DNA of 64,000 nt from Myxococcales bacterium. Lineage in GTDB: Bacteria; Myxococcota; Myxococcia; Myxococcales; Myxococcaceae. This document shows, in pieces, positions 11,038-20,188 of this stretch; position 1 is the first letter of the stretch, and each line of letters opens with the position of its first letter. The position numbers were made by a program, and so were the translations under genes. Under the pieces are notes generated by a model that was not told the origin of the DNA, ran no database searches, and saw only the letters and a list, made by a program, of their open reading frames with translations. The stretch is from contig JAUXRI010000064.1 of the NCBI GenBank assembly GCA_030681895.1, forward strand, positions 1 to 64,000. Direction: 5' to 3'.

Positions 11038-12408
11038 CTACGGCTTGAACCACGGCATCGTGTCGAGCGAGCTGCGGTCGGCCTCGGCGCGCGGCTTCGC
11101 GAATCGCACCTTCGCCCCACGCGCCACCGACGCGAAGTCCTGGTCGCGGAACGGCGCATCACGCCACGCGTCGGTCACGCTCAGCAGGAAGTGGCTCTCG
11201 AGCTGCACCCACATCGCCGTCTCTCCGATGAAGCGCGGCTTCTCGTCATCTTTGCCAGCGAGCTCACGCTCCAGCGCATCAGGAGTGATGCCGTGCGGTG
11301 TCATCGGCGGCGTCAGGCTGCTCCCACCCCGCGAGTAGACGCGGTTCGACGTCGGGCCGGTGAGAATGGCGGTCCACTCCGAGGCGGACTGGCGGTGGTA
11401 GTACGGCCGACGAAACGTGTGCTTCGCCGCGTCCCACCGCGCCGGAAACAGCGCGAGATCGACTGCGTTGCGCCCGGGCAACCCCGTCGGAGCCGTCAGC
11501 ACCGTGAAGATCGACGGGTCAGGATGGTCGAACGACACCGACCCCACGGGACAGAAGCGCGCCAGATCGTACACGAGCGGCACCGCGTTCCCGTGCCAGG
11601 CGACGACGTTGAACGGGCTGTGCGTGGCCTCGGCCGCGAACAGACTGCCGCCGTACTTGTGCACGATCGTCCACGTCGCTTCTTCGTCTTCGTACTCGGC
11701 ATTCGGCGCCACGAAGTGCCGGCTCTCGGCCAGGCCGTTCGCACCCACCACACCACGGTTCGGCAGCTCGAACCCGGCCCCGAACGCTTCCACCCACCAG
11801 CCGCGACGCGCCGAGCTCCCCACCGGGTCGACCGAGAACCGCACCCCACGCGGCACCAACAACACGTCACCCGGCGCGATCAGGAACCGCCCGAACTCGG
11901 TGCGCACCAACAGCTCCCCTTCATCGGGAATCAGCAACGACTCGCCATCAGCCGACACCAACGCCTTGCGCGTCATCGGCGCGTTGGTCACGAAGCTGTG
12001 AATCGCCATGCCTGATTGATCGGCCGCGCTCCCGCCGAGGGCGACGGTGATCAGCCCATCGATGAAGTCGGTCGGCGTCATCGGCAGCGGCCGCGGCTTC
12101 CACCCGAGCAGGTTCGGCGCGACGTGCGAGCCCCACGCCGACATGCCGGGGTGTGGCACCGGCCAGAAGTCACCCTGCTCCGTCGACGGCCGCACCCGGT
12201 ACAGCCAGGAGCGCCGGTTCTGCGCACGAGGCACCATGAACGGCGTCGCCGAGAGCTGCTCCGCGAAGAGCCCCATCGGCACCCGACGTGGGCTGTTCTG
12301 TTCGCGCGGCAAGGCCCCCGCTTCCGCCTCGCTCGACAGCTCCGAGCCGAAGCCCGCCAGCACGCCCGGAGTCCCTGCTCGTGAGCTCGTTCGCCCGTTC
12401 GCGTTCAT
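11038..12408 (-). CDS. hmgA: Homogentisate 1,2-dioxygenase-like protein
   Basis: Homogentisate dioxygenase opens the aromatic ring of homogentisate to maleylacetoacetate in tyrosine breakdown. The N-terminal hallmark is present (LAGFGSELSSEAEAGALP, then NSPRRVPMGLFAEQLSATPF and RRSWLYRVRPS). The three iron ligands appear kept: His in PYYHRQ, Glu six residues later (SEW), and His in MTPHG. The flanking motifs differ from the usual ones: HRQSASEW where HRNCMSEF is typical, and LTPPMTPHGITPD where HNCMSPHGPD is typical, so this is a divergent member. The ATG at 12408 gives 456 residues; an upstream GTG extension to 12480 adds a sequence not seen in the family. No other tyrosine-degradation genes are adjacent. 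Confidence 0.85.
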   Translation of the reverse strand: MNANGRTSSRAGTPGVLAGFGSELSSEAEAGALPREQNSPRRVPMGLFAEQLSATPFMVPRAQNRRSWLYRVRPSTEQGDFWPVPHPGMSAWGSHVAPNLLGWKPRPLPMTPTDFIDGLITVALGGSAADQSGMAIHSFVTNAPMTRKALVSADGESLLIPDEGELLVRTEFGRFLIAPGDVLLVPRGVRFSVDPVGSSARRGWWVEAFGAGFELPNRGVVGANGLAESRHFVAPNAEYEDEEATWTIVHKYGGSLFAAEATHSPFNVVAWHGNAVPLVYDLARFCPVGSVSFDHPDPSIFTVLTAPTGLPGRNAVDLALFPARWDAAKHTFRRPYYHRQSASEWTAILTGPTSNRVYSRGGSSLTPPMTPHGITPDALERELAGKDDEKPRFIGETAMWVQLESHFLLSVTDAWRDAPFRDQDFASVARGAKVRFAKPRAEADRSSLDTMPWFKP

Positions 12409-12542
12409 GGCCGGCGAGGCTCGCACGACCAGCCCGTCAGGGCCTTGCCCTAGGGTGACGCATCGCATCGTGCGGTTCACTCATGGGTCCGATGAGGCCT
12501 TCAACCTTGATGAACCCGATGCCCCATGCGAGGCATCCGGCC

Positions 12543-14315
12543 ATGTCCAACGGCACGACGACGCTCACGAAGAACCAGCGGCTGATCGACTGGGTGAACG
12601 AGATGGCCACGATGACCACCCCGGATCAGGTGGTGTGGTGTGACGGCAGCGAAGAGGAGCGCAAGCGCCTCACCGAGTACGCCGTCTCCAAGGGCATCCT
12701 CACGCCGCTGAACCAGCAGAAGCACCCGGGCTGCTACCTGCACCGCTCCAGCTCGAGCGACGTCGCGCGCGTCGAGCACCTCACCTTCATCTGCACCCCG
12801 ACGAAGGACGAAGCCGGCCCCACCAACAACTGGATGGCGCCCGACGAGGCCTACACGAAGCTGCGCGGGCTCTTCGCCGGCTCGATGAAGGGCCGCACGC
12901 TGTACGTCGTGCCGTACGTGATGGGCCCGCTCAACAGCGAGCACTCGAAGATCGGCATCGAGATCACCGACAGCGTCTACGTGGTGCTCAACATGGGCAT
13001 CATGACGCGCATGGGGAAGCCGGCGCTCGACATGCTGGCCGACTCCGAGACCTTCAACCGCGGCCTGCACTGCACCGGCGATCTCAACCCCGAGCGCCGC
13101 TACATCTGCCACTTCCCCCAGGACAACGCGATCTGGTCGTTCGGCTCGGGCTACGGCGGCAACGCGCTGCTCGGCAAGAAGTGCCTCGCGCTGCGCATCG
13201 GCAGCTACCTCGGCCAGAAGGAAGGCTGGCTCGCCGAGCACATGCTCATCCTCGGCGTCGAGGACCCGTCGGGCCGCACCACCTACGTCGCCGCCGCGTT
13301 CCCCTCGGCCTGCGGCAAGACGAACTTCGCGATGATGATTCCGCCCAAACGTTTCGACGGGTGGAAGGTCTACACGGTGGGTGACGACATCGCGTGGCTG
13401 CGCGTCGGCGAAGACGGGCGCCTGTGGGCGGTGAACCCCGAGAACGGCTACTTCGGCGTCGCGCCGGGCACCAACTGGCAGTCGAACCCGAACGCGATGA
13501 AGACCCTCACCAAGAACTCCATCTTCACCAACGTCGCGGTGACGAAGGACAACGGCGTGTGGTGGGAGGGCTTCGACGGCGAGGTGCCCGACGAGCTCAC
13601 CGACTGGAAGGGCAATCCCTGGAAGAAGGGCTCGACCGAGAAGGCCGCGCACCCGAACTCCCGCTTCACCGCGCCCGCGTCGAACAACCCGATGCTCTCG
13701 AGCCACGTGAACGACGCTCGGGGCGTGCCCATCAGCGCCATCATCTTCGGCGGCCGCCGGTCGACGACGATTCCCCTCGTGATGCAGTCGTTCAACTGGG
13801 CGCACGGCGTGTACCTCGGCGCCACCATGGCCTCAGAGACGACCGCCGCCGCGACCGGAGCCCAGGGCGTCGTGCGCCGTGACCCGATGGCGATGCTGCC
13901 CTTCGCTGGCTACAACATGGCCGACTACTTCTCGCACTGGCTCGCCATGCAGAAGCGCATCCCCTACCCGCCCAAGATCTTCATGGTGAACTGGTTCCGC
14001 AAGGACAAGGCCGGCAAGTTCCTGTGGCCGGGCTACGGCGACAACATGCGCGTGCTGAAGTGGATCATCGATCGCGCGCACGGCAGCGTCGGCGCGCAGG
14101 AGTCGCTCTTCGGTTGGGTGCCCAAGCAGGGCCACATCGATCTCTCGGGCCTCGACATCGACCCCGCGAAGGTCGACGAAGCCACCCACATCAACGAGGC
14201 CGAGTGGAAGGACGAGCTGCTCAGCCAGCGTCAGTTCTTCGAGCAGTTCGGCGATCGCATGCCCAGGACGCTCGAGCTCATTCGCCAGGAGCTGCTGTCA
14301 CGCTTGCCGGAGTGA
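12543..14315 (+). CDS. pckG: Phosphoenolpyruvate carboxykinase (GTP)
   Basis: The enzyme converts oxaloacetate and GTP to phosphoenolpyruvate, the entry step of gluconeogenesis. From the ATG at 12543 it has 590 residues, normal for the GTP family. Visible motifs are the kinase-1a P-loop FPSACGKTN with the reactive Cys near residue 257, the GDDIAWLRVGEDG block (kinase-2), and the R-rich IFGGRRSTTIPLV segment. The upstream GTG/ATG codons at 12483 and later would add an unlikely 20-residue leader. It is divergent from the dioxygenase gene across 134 bases. Its last 38 bases overlap the 3' end of the histidine kinase gene on the other strand. Confidence 0.95.
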   Translation: MSNGTTTLTKNQRLIDWVNEMATMTTPDQVVWCDGSEEERKRLTEYAVSKGILTPLNQQKHPGCYLHRSSSSDVARVEHLTFICTPTKDEAGPTNNWMAPDEAYTKLRGLFAGSMKGRTLYVVPYVMGPLNSEHSKIGIEITDSVYVVLNMGIMTRMGKPALDMLADSETFNRGLHCTGDLNPERRYICHFPQDNAIWSFGSGYGGNALLGKKCLALRIGSYLGQKEGWLAEHMLILGVEDPSGRTTYVAAAFPSACGKTNFAMMIPPKRFDGWKVYTVGDDIAWLRVGEDGRLWAVNPENGYFGVAPGTNWQSNPNAMKTLTKNSIFTNVAVTKDNGVWWEGFDGEVPDELTDWKGNPWKKGSTEKAAHPNSRFTAPASNNPMLSSHVNDARGVPISAIIFGGRRSTTIPLVMQSFNWAHGVYLGATMASETTAAATGAQGVVRRDPMAMLPFAGYNMADYFSHWLAMQKRIPYPPKIFMVNWFRKDKAGKFLWPGYGDNMRVLKWIIDRAHGSVGAQESLFGWVPKQGHIDLSGLDIDPAKVDEATHINEAEWKDELLSQRQFFEQFGDRMPRTLELIRQELLSRLPE

Positions 14316-15894
14316 CCTGCAGCCACACCTCGAACAGCGCGCCACGGCCCGGCGCGCTCTCGACGCGAACCTCTCCGCCGAGCGCGCGCACGATGTTGTG
14401 AGCAATCGACAAGCCCAGGCCGGTGCCTTGACCGACCGGCTTGGTGGTGAAGAAGGGCGTGAAGAGCTTCGAGCGCACCTCCGGCGCGATGCCGTGGCCG
14501 AAGTCGCGCACCCCGACGACCACCCGATCGCCCTCGCGGCGCGTCGACACCAGGATCTCGCGGCGGCCGCCTTCCACTGGCAGGGCCTGCAGGGCGTTCA
14601 TCACCAGCGTCAGGAACACCTGCCCCAGCCGCGGCTCGACGGCCATCACCGTTCCCACGTTCGTGTACTGCCGGATGACGGTCGCGCGCGCCTTCGTGAT
14701 CGGCACCTGGGCGAGGTTGAGCACCGTGTCGAGCGCCTTCTCGACCAGCACCGGAACCACGGCCTCGTGCTCACCCGTGTGCCGGGAGAAGGTGAGCAGA
14801 TCTTTCACGATGGTCTGAATGCGGCGCGTCCCGTCGAGGGTCTCGGTGATCAGCTCGTGATGCTCCGCGCTCCCGGCGGCCGGCTGCTCGTGCTCGTCGC
14901 TCAAGGCCCGCAAGTTGGCCTGCACGTAGGCCAGCGGGTTGTTGATCTCGTGCGCGACGCCCGCCACCATTCGGCCCATCGTCTCGAGCCGGTCGGTCAT
15001 CATCAGCCGCTCTTCGAGCTGCTTGCGCTCCGTGACGTCTCGCAAGATCACCACCAGCGAGCCGCTCTCGTCTTTCAGCGGCGCGAGCGAGGCTTCGAAC
15101 GAACGGCCGTTGGCCGAGAACTCGAGCCGGGGCTCCTTCGAGGCGAACGCGGCGGTCAAGGGCCCCGCGTCAGCGCCAGCCGAAACCAGTGTGGCCAGCG
15201 GCTTCCCGACCGCCGCTGGCGCGCTCACCGCGAAGAGCGACTCGGCGCGCGGGCTCCAGTCCTTCACCAGCCCCGCCTGGTCGACGACGACGACCGCGTC
15301 GGTCGCCGACTCGAAGATCGCCGCGAGATGCGCCGACTGGGCCTTGATGGTCTCGAGGTGTGACTCCCGAACGGCCGAGGCGATGACCGTCAACGCCAGG
15401 ATGAAGCCGAGCAGGAACATCGGCAGCACGAAGTCGGGCGTCGTCAGCGCGGGGTGCAGCGCTCCGAACACGATGAAGCAGAGCATCGCCGCGATCGCCG
15501 CGCTGAGCGTCGCGCGGGTGTTCATGAAGATGGCGGCGTAGAGCGCGCCGGTCGAGCCGTAGAGCATGCTCACCACCGCGCGCACGCGCTCCGGCTCGAC
15601 GAAGCCCGAAAGGTTTCCCCCGAACACCGACGTGACGATCAAGGTGATGACGGCCACGCGATAGTGCTTCGTGCGACTCAGGCCGTAGGCGAGGAAGCCC
15701 AGCGCCGTCTCACCGATTCCCACCGCCCATTCCGTCGGCGTCAGCGGGGTCGCGCGAGTCGCGATCGCCGTCCCGATGGTGAGGCACCAGACGGGCACGA
15801 TGAATACGAGCGCCGAGGCGAGCAGCTTCGCTTGTCGTCGCTCCAGATCGTCGACGAGGCCCGACGACGGCTCGGTCAGTCTTCTCCACAACAC
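14278..15894 (-). CDS. Membrane PAS-domain sensor histidine kinase
   Basis: The 538-residue product has about six membrane segments in residues 25-175 and no large periplasmic loop, then a PAS domain (about 185-290, ending VILRDVTERKQLEERL). The HisKA helix carries the phospho-acceptor His315 in AGVAHEINNPL. The ATPase domain has the N box (QVFLTLVMNALQAL), G1 (DFGHGI), F box (LFTPFFTTK) and G2 (GQGTGLGLS). All are complete, so it should be active. No response regulator is adjacent, so it is an orphan kinase, common in myxobacteria. The start is GTG. Its C-terminal codons overlap the end of pckG. Confidence 0.92.
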   Translation of the reverse strand: MLWRRLTEPSSGLVDDLERRQAKLLASALVFIVPVWCLTIGTAIATRATPLTPTEWAVGIGETALGFLAYGLSRTKHYRVAVITLIVTSVFGGNLSGFVEPERVRAVVSMLYGSTGALYAAIFMNTRATLSAAIAAMLCFIVFGALHPALTTPDFVLPMFLLGFILALTVIASAVRESHLETIKAQSAHLAAIFESATDAVVVVDQAGLVKDWSPRAESLFAVSAPAAVGKPLATLVSAGADAGPLTAAFASKEPRLEFSANGRSFEASLAPLKDESGSLVVILRDVTERKQLEERLMMTDRLETMGRMVAGVAHEINNPLAYVQANLRALSDEHEQPAAGSAEHHELITETLDGTRRIQTIVKDLLTFSRHTGEHEAVVPVLVEKALDTVLNLAQVPITKARATVIRQYTNVGTVMAVEPRLGQVFLTLVMNALQALPVEGGRREILVSTRREGDRVVVGVRDFGHGIAPEVRSKLFTPFFTTKPVGQGTGLGLSIAHNIVRALGGEVRVESAPGRGALFEVWLQVTPASVTAAPGE

Positions 15895-15942
15895 CCGATC
15901 ACCCTATGCCCGTCGGCCACGCACGCGAGCTTTTCGCACGGC

Positions 15943-16881
15943 TCACGCGCGGCTGGGAGACAGGCCCTTCGAGGCGGGCTCCTCTGCCCACAGGCCCCTG
16001 AGCCACTCGAAGCAGAAGACCGGCATCAGCGCGCCCGTGAGGTACATGCTGAAGCTCTCGACCGGCAGCACCCACGCGTAGAGCCCGAGCGTCTGCTGGC
16101 TGTTCCACACCCACCAACCACGGCCGCACGCGAGCAGCTCGACGAAGAGCGCGAACGGGAAATAGGTCGCCACGACGATCAACACGGTTCGCCAGCGCAG
16201 GCGGTGCGCGACGGCCGCTCCGAGCGCGAACGTGCCGCCCCACCCCAACAGCTGCACGATCGTCCACCCGTACTGCTTCGGACCTGCGCTGTAACGAACC
16301 GCTCCGGCGCCGTCGACGAACGCCGGCGTGGTGACGTCGAGTGGAACCGGAGCCGCCACCAGCGCCAACGCGATGAAGACGCCTGCGAGCACGAAGGCCA
16401 CCACCGACGCGCGCTTGAAGAACCTGACCAGGCTCACTGCGCGCGCTTCTCCCAACACCGGCTCGTCGGGCCGGGCCTGCGAGAGCTCGAGGAACCACAA
16501 GATGGGGATGTTGAGGAGCAGCGGGTACGAGAGGAACTCCTCGAGCGGAATCGCGCCGAGCGTGAGCCCCGAGAGCGGATCGAAGCCTTCGAAGAAGCAC
16601 CAGTACCGCGCGGCGATCGCCAGCAACTCCGCGATGGCCGACAACGCGATGAACGCGCCGCTGGTGACGATGAAGCCCATGCGGTTCGACTCGTCGAGCC
16701 GTGGGTAGACCCGCGCCAGCAGCCACACCATCGGCACCAGCATCACGGTGAGCTCGTGCAGCAGGTACCAGGGCGCCTTCAGGCCCGTGGCATCGGCGAT
16801 GGCCCGCGCGAGCACCATCACCACCACGAGGAGCGACAGGCCAATGAGCGGCTTCAACACGGCGGTCTCGGTGCGGTTCAT
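15943..16881 (-). CDS. Lycopene-cyclase-fold membrane protein, copy B
   Basis: The product has 312 residues and about seven or eight membrane helices. It resembles fused CrtYc/CrtYd-type lycopene cyclase: GAIPLEEFLSYPLL near residue 112 and a second, related motif WVLPVESFSMYL near residue 275. These two Pro-x-Glu motifs mark the two halves of the heterodimeric cyclase found in actinobacteria and Myxococcus. Cyclases of this type close the ends of lycopene to make beta- or gamma-carotene. The start ATG overlaps the TGA of the preceding gene (ATGA). No phytoene synthase or desaturase gene lies nearby, so a carotenoid role is inferred from the fold only. Confidence 0.75.
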   Translation of the reverse strand: MNRTETAVLKPLIGLSLLVVVMVLARAIADATGLKAPWYLLHELTVMLVPMVWLLARVYPRLDESNRMGFIVTSGAFIALSAIAELLAIAARYWCFFEGFDPLSGLTLGAIPLEEFLSYPLLLNIPILWFLELSQARPDEPVLGEARAVSLVRFFKRASVVAFVLAGVFIALALVAAPVPLDVTTPAFVDGAGAVRYSAGPKQYGWTIVQLLGWGGTFALGAAVAHRLRWRTVLIVVATYFPFALFVELLACGRGWWVWNSQQTLGLYAWVLPVESFSMYLTGALMPVFCFEWLRGLWAEEPASKGLSPSRA

Positions 16882-17750
16882 GTGGAGCTCCGGCGAAGGC
16901 GCAAGGCCTCGAAGAGAACGGCGGTGGTGACGGGCGCGAGGACCCAGACGACGACGGCTTCGATGGGGACGCCGAAGAGCGCGCGACCGAGCGTGGCGTC
17001 AGGCTGGTAGCCCCACCAGCCACGCGGCACCGCGAGCCCTGCTTCCCAGACGAGCGACGAGACGAAGAGCACCGCCATCGTCACCAGCAGCGCGGGCATG
17101 TTCAGCCGCGCGCGCACCACCGGCCACAGCAGCAACGTCACCGGCAACGGCACCAGGCTCAGGTACGTCCAGTACGAAGGCGTCGAGCCGTCGGAGAGCA
17201 CCACGCCGGCCACGACGAGCGCGAGCGGCGCCAGGGCTGCCTCGAGCCACCCTGGAGCGCCCCTCTGAACGCCGGCGCGCGCGGCGAGCGGCAACAACAC
17301 CTCGTCGGCCCACGCGTAGCCCAGCAGCATCGTGAGGAAGCCCAGGCCGTAGAACGCGAACTCCTCGAGTGGAATCGGGTGAGCCCAGTCGATTCCCGTG
17401 AAGTCGAACGCAGGCACCGACAACCCCGAGACCGCCGCTCCGTCGGGGTAGGTGAAGAAGTCGTCGGCGAAGAGCAGGTTCAGCACCACGCCCATCGGCA
17501 CCAACACGGCCCACGCGCCGAGCACCGGTCGCTGCAGCCGCTGCAGCAGGCGGTGACCCGAGAGGCTTCGCGCGATCGCCAGCGACGGCACGGCGAAGAC
17601 GAGCAGGCTCCACGTGTAGCCAGACGCGGGCGCCAGCACCGCGGGAAGAAAGGTGGCCGGCAGCAGGAGCGCGCTGAACAGCGCGAGCGAGAGCCAGGCC
17701 TGCGTGACGACCGGCCGGCGGAGCGGAATGAGGGCGAGCAACGTCTGCAT
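16878..17750 (-). CDS. Lycopene-cyclase-fold membrane protein, copy A
   Basis: The product has 290 residues with about seven membrane helices. It carries the same pair of motifs as its downstream neighbour: HPIPLEEFAFYGLGF near residue 127 and GVPIEAVVVW near residue 265. Sequence outside the motifs is clearly different from copy B, so this is an old duplication rather than a recent one. It would be translated first, with copy B coupled by the ATGA overlap, which suggests that the two proteins are made in equal amounts. They may form a heterodimer, each with two half-domains, or act on different carotenoid ends. Both are possible; neither is shown by the sequence. Confidence 0.75.
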   Translation of the reverse strand: MQTLLALIPLRRPVVTQAWLSLALFSALLLPATFLPAVLAPASGYTWSLLVFAVPSLAIARSLSGHRLLQRLQRPVLGAWAVLVPMGVVLNLLFADDFFTYPDGAAVSGLSVPAFDFTGIDWAHPIPLEEFAFYGLGFLTMLLGYAWADEVLLPLAARAGVQRGAPGWLEAALAPLALVVAGVVLSDGSTPSYWTYLSLVPLPVTLLLWPVVRARLNMPALLVTMAVLFVSSLVWEAGLAVPRGWWGYQPDATLGRALFGVPIEAVVVWVLAPVTTAVLFEALRLRRSST

Positions 17751-17936
17751 GGCGAAGGCGCAGAAGCACGCCGCTCGCCATCGACCCCCGGTGACTTCTG
17801 CCGAGCGAGGGACGCGCCACGGCGAAGTGTGCCGACGTTACCCAGCACGAGCTGCCGGGCCACGGCGTCAGAACCCCGGCGCGTCAACCCTGCGGCGCGC
17901 TGGATCCACCGCGGCCACCGTGTAGGCTCCGCGCCC

Positions 17937-18749
17937 ATGGCACGACGTCTTGCCTTCCTCGTGGTGGCGCTGGCCGGCCTCACCCACGCCGCACCCAACG
18001 CGCGCGCCACCGCCCTCGCGAAGGACGCCGAGCGCCTCTACAAAGACGGCCAATACAAAGAGGCCGCGAAGCTGCTCGAAGAAGCCCAGGCGCTCGAGGC
18101 CAACCCCAAGTTTCTCTACAACATGGCCCGCGCGTACGATCAGGCCGGCGAGCTTCAGCCAGCCCTCGACGCCTACCGGAAGTACGTCGGTCTCCCCACC
18201 ACCGAGTCAGAGCCTGACCTGGTCAAGAAGGCCAACCTGTCGATGGACCGCCTGCGCCAGCTGCTCGCGCGGCAAGAGGCCGACTCGCGCATTCGTGACG
18301 CCGAGAAGGAGCGCCTCGAGAAAGAAGCGAAAGACGCCCGCGAACGAGCCGAGGCCGAGGCCGAGAAGGGGCGCCGCCAGAAGGCCCAGTTCGAAGCGAA
18401 GGAGAAGGCGCAGTCGGAGACTCAGCAGACGAAGGCGAGCGGCCGGAAGACGGCGGCGTTCGTGGTGGGCGGCGTCGGCGTCGCGGCCCTCGGTCTGGGG
18501 CTCACGTTCGGGCTGCTGTCCAACGGCTCCAAGCAGGCGTTTCGCGGCGCGACGACCGTCGACGACAAACGGGCGCAGCAGTCAGCGACCCTCACCCAGT
18601 CGATCGTCGCCGACATCTCGCTGCTGGTGGGCGTCGCCTGCGCAGTGACGGCCATCATCCTCTTCCCGAAGGGTGAGCCCGACGGGGCGGTCGCCTTCAT
18701 TCCCCTGCCCGGTGGCGGCGCGCTCGGAGCCCTCACGTGGACCTTCTGA
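17937..18749 (+). CDS. TPR/coiled-coil membrane protein with signal peptide
   Basis: This 270-residue protein begins with a signal peptide (RLAFLVVALAGLTHA) and has TPR-like helices (KDGQYKEAAKLLEEAQAL, FLYNMARAYDQAGELQPALDAY) at about residues 30-95. Residues 105-165 form a strongly charged coiled coil rich in Glu, Lys and Arg. Two hydrophobic segments follow (FVVGGVGVAALGLGLTFGLL and IVADISLLVGVACAVTAIIL). The layout recurs in myxobacterial envelope proteins. It leads a chain of three genes joined by TGATG overlaps: this protein, a binding protein, and a lipoprotein. A structural or assembly role is likely but not shown. Confidence 0.85.
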   Translation: MARRLAFLVVALAGLTHAAPNARATALAKDAERLYKDGQYKEAAKLLEEAQALEANPKFLYNMARAYDQAGELQPALDAYRKYVGLPTTESEPDLVKKANLSMDRLRQLLARQEADSRIRDAEKERLEKEAKDARERAEAEAEKGRRQKAQFEAKEKAQSETQQTKASGRKTAAFVVGGVGVAALGLGLTFGLLSNGSKQAFRGATTVDDKRAQQSATLTQSIVADISLLVGVACAVTAIILFPKGEPDGAVAFIPLPGGGALGALTWTF

Positions 18750-20188
18750 TGACCCGACAGGCCTTCCGACGACTGCGCCTGCTGACGGTCGCGGTGCTCG
18801 CGCTCGGCTCGACCTGCACGTTGATCAACGGCAGCGGCTTCGAGGAGTGCACCGCCGACAGGGAGTGCGGCGGGAGCGGGGTCTGTATTCAGCGCTACTG
18901 CCTGCCGCTGCCGGCGCAGTGCCGCCTCGTCGGCAGCCCCGACCCAGTGAACCCCATTCGCCTCGTGGCGCTGCTGCCCCTGTCAGAGATGATCGACGGT
19001 GGCACTGACATCAACGACGACAGCGAGATTGCCGGCCTCAATGCGATCGAGCTGGCCGTCGAGGACGTCAACGGGAGCGCGGGCATCAACAACCGGCTCT
19101 TCTCGCTGTACCGCTGCAACACCAGACGAAACTCCGAGACGCTGGTCGAGCAGGCCACCTGGGCCGTCACCCAGCTCGGCGTCCCTGCGGTCATCACCTC
19201 GGGGAGCGGTCAGACCCTCGCTGCGGCGGGAGCCCCGGCATTGATCGACGCCGGCACGATGATCATCTCGGCCACCGCGACCAGCCCCGAGCTGATCGGC
19301 ACGTTCCAGCGGAGCGGCTCGACCTGGCGGGTGGCGCCTCCCGACACGCTCCAGGTCCGGGTGATGGCCAACACCCTCCTCGCGGAGCTCGAGTACTCGG
19401 GCGCGAGCACGATGGCCGTCCTCTACGAAGACAGCTCGTACGGCCGCGGCATCGCGTCGATTCTCCGTGAGCGCCTGGTTGCCCTCGGGAAGACCTCGGA
19501 GATCCGCTCGTACACCAAGCCGGTGAACACCAGCATGGCGACGAGCTTCCTCGAGACCTTTCACCGCAGCGCACCGGACGCCGGCGCCGGGCCCGGGCCG
19601 AAGGCGACGGTCTTCGTCGGGTTCCCCAGCGAGATCGTCCCGGTGATCGCGGCAGCCAGCACGAACCCGACGCTCTCGTACGCGGCGGGGCATCGCTGGT
19701 TCTTTTCCGACTCCGCCAAGGATCCCGCGATCGTCACCTCGCAGACCCTCGGGCAGCTCAGAGGCGCGCTCGGCACGACCCCCGCCCAGGGCACGGGGAC
19801 CGCGTACGCCGACTTCCGCTCGCGGTATCGAGACCGGTTCCGCATCGACGCGAACGACTTCTCGTTCACCTCGCACAGCTATGACGCCGCGTTTCTGGTG
19901 ATGCTTGGCGCCGCGTACGCCACTCGCGACAACGGCGCGCTGACCGGCGGCCGCATCAGCGAGGCCTTGACGAAGGTGTCGGTGGGCACGGGCACGAGCT
20001 TCAGGCTCAGCCCGATGACGTGGCGTGATGCCTCGGCCGCGCTCGCGGCGGGCCGCTCCGTCAACCTCGACGGCACCAGCGGGCAGCTCGACTTCGATCT
20101 CGACGCAGGTGCGCCCGCGTCTCCCTACGAAGTGTGGCAGGTGACTGATGGCGGGTCGTTCACGACCGTGAGGCTGGTGAATCCGTGA
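18749..20188 (+). CDS. LivJ-like extracellular ligand-binding protein with Cys-rich leader
   Basis: The 479-residue product has a hydrophobic leader, then a Cys-rich segment of about 40 residues (ten Cys, such as FEECTADRECGGSGVC). A type-1 periplasmic-binding domain of the branched-chain amino-acid (Peripla_BP_6) family follows, recognised by NPIRLVALLPLSE, GLNAIELAVEDVNGSAGINNR and AVITSGSGQTLAAA. No permease or ATPase gene is near, so it may be a sensor or signal-binding lipoprotein rather than a transporter part. The start ATG is inside the TGATG shared with the gene upstream. The lipobox is poor (STC), so lipidation is uncertain. Confidence 0.82.
   Translation: MTRQAFRRLRLLTVAVLALGSTCTLINGSGFEECTADRECGGSGVCIQRYCLPLPAQCRLVGSPDPVNPIRLVALLPLSEMIDGGTDINDDSEIAGLNAIELAVEDVNGSAGINNRLFSLYRCNTRRNSETLVEQATWAVTQLGVPAVITSGSGQTLAAAGAPALIDAGTMIISATATSPELIGTFQRSGSTWRVAPPDTLQVRVMANTLLAELEYSGASTMAVLYEDSSYGRGIASILRERLVALGKTSEIRSYTKPVNTSMATSFLETFHRSAPDAGAGPGPKATVFVGFPSEIVPVIAAASTNPTLSYAAGHRWFFSDSAKDPAIVTSQTLGQLRGALGTTPAQGTGTAYADFRSRYRDRFRIDANDFSFTSHSYDAAFLVMLGAAYATRDNGALTGGRISEALTKVSVGTGTSFRLSPMTWRDASAALAAGRSVNLDGTSGQLDFDLDAGAPASPYEVWQVTDGGSFTTVRLVNP

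Noticed and set aside
9422..11053. Minus-strand open frame of 543 codons opposite the VWA gene
   Set aside because: The plus-strand protein has intact VWA motifs; the antisense product is Gly/Glu/Arg-rich without a family.
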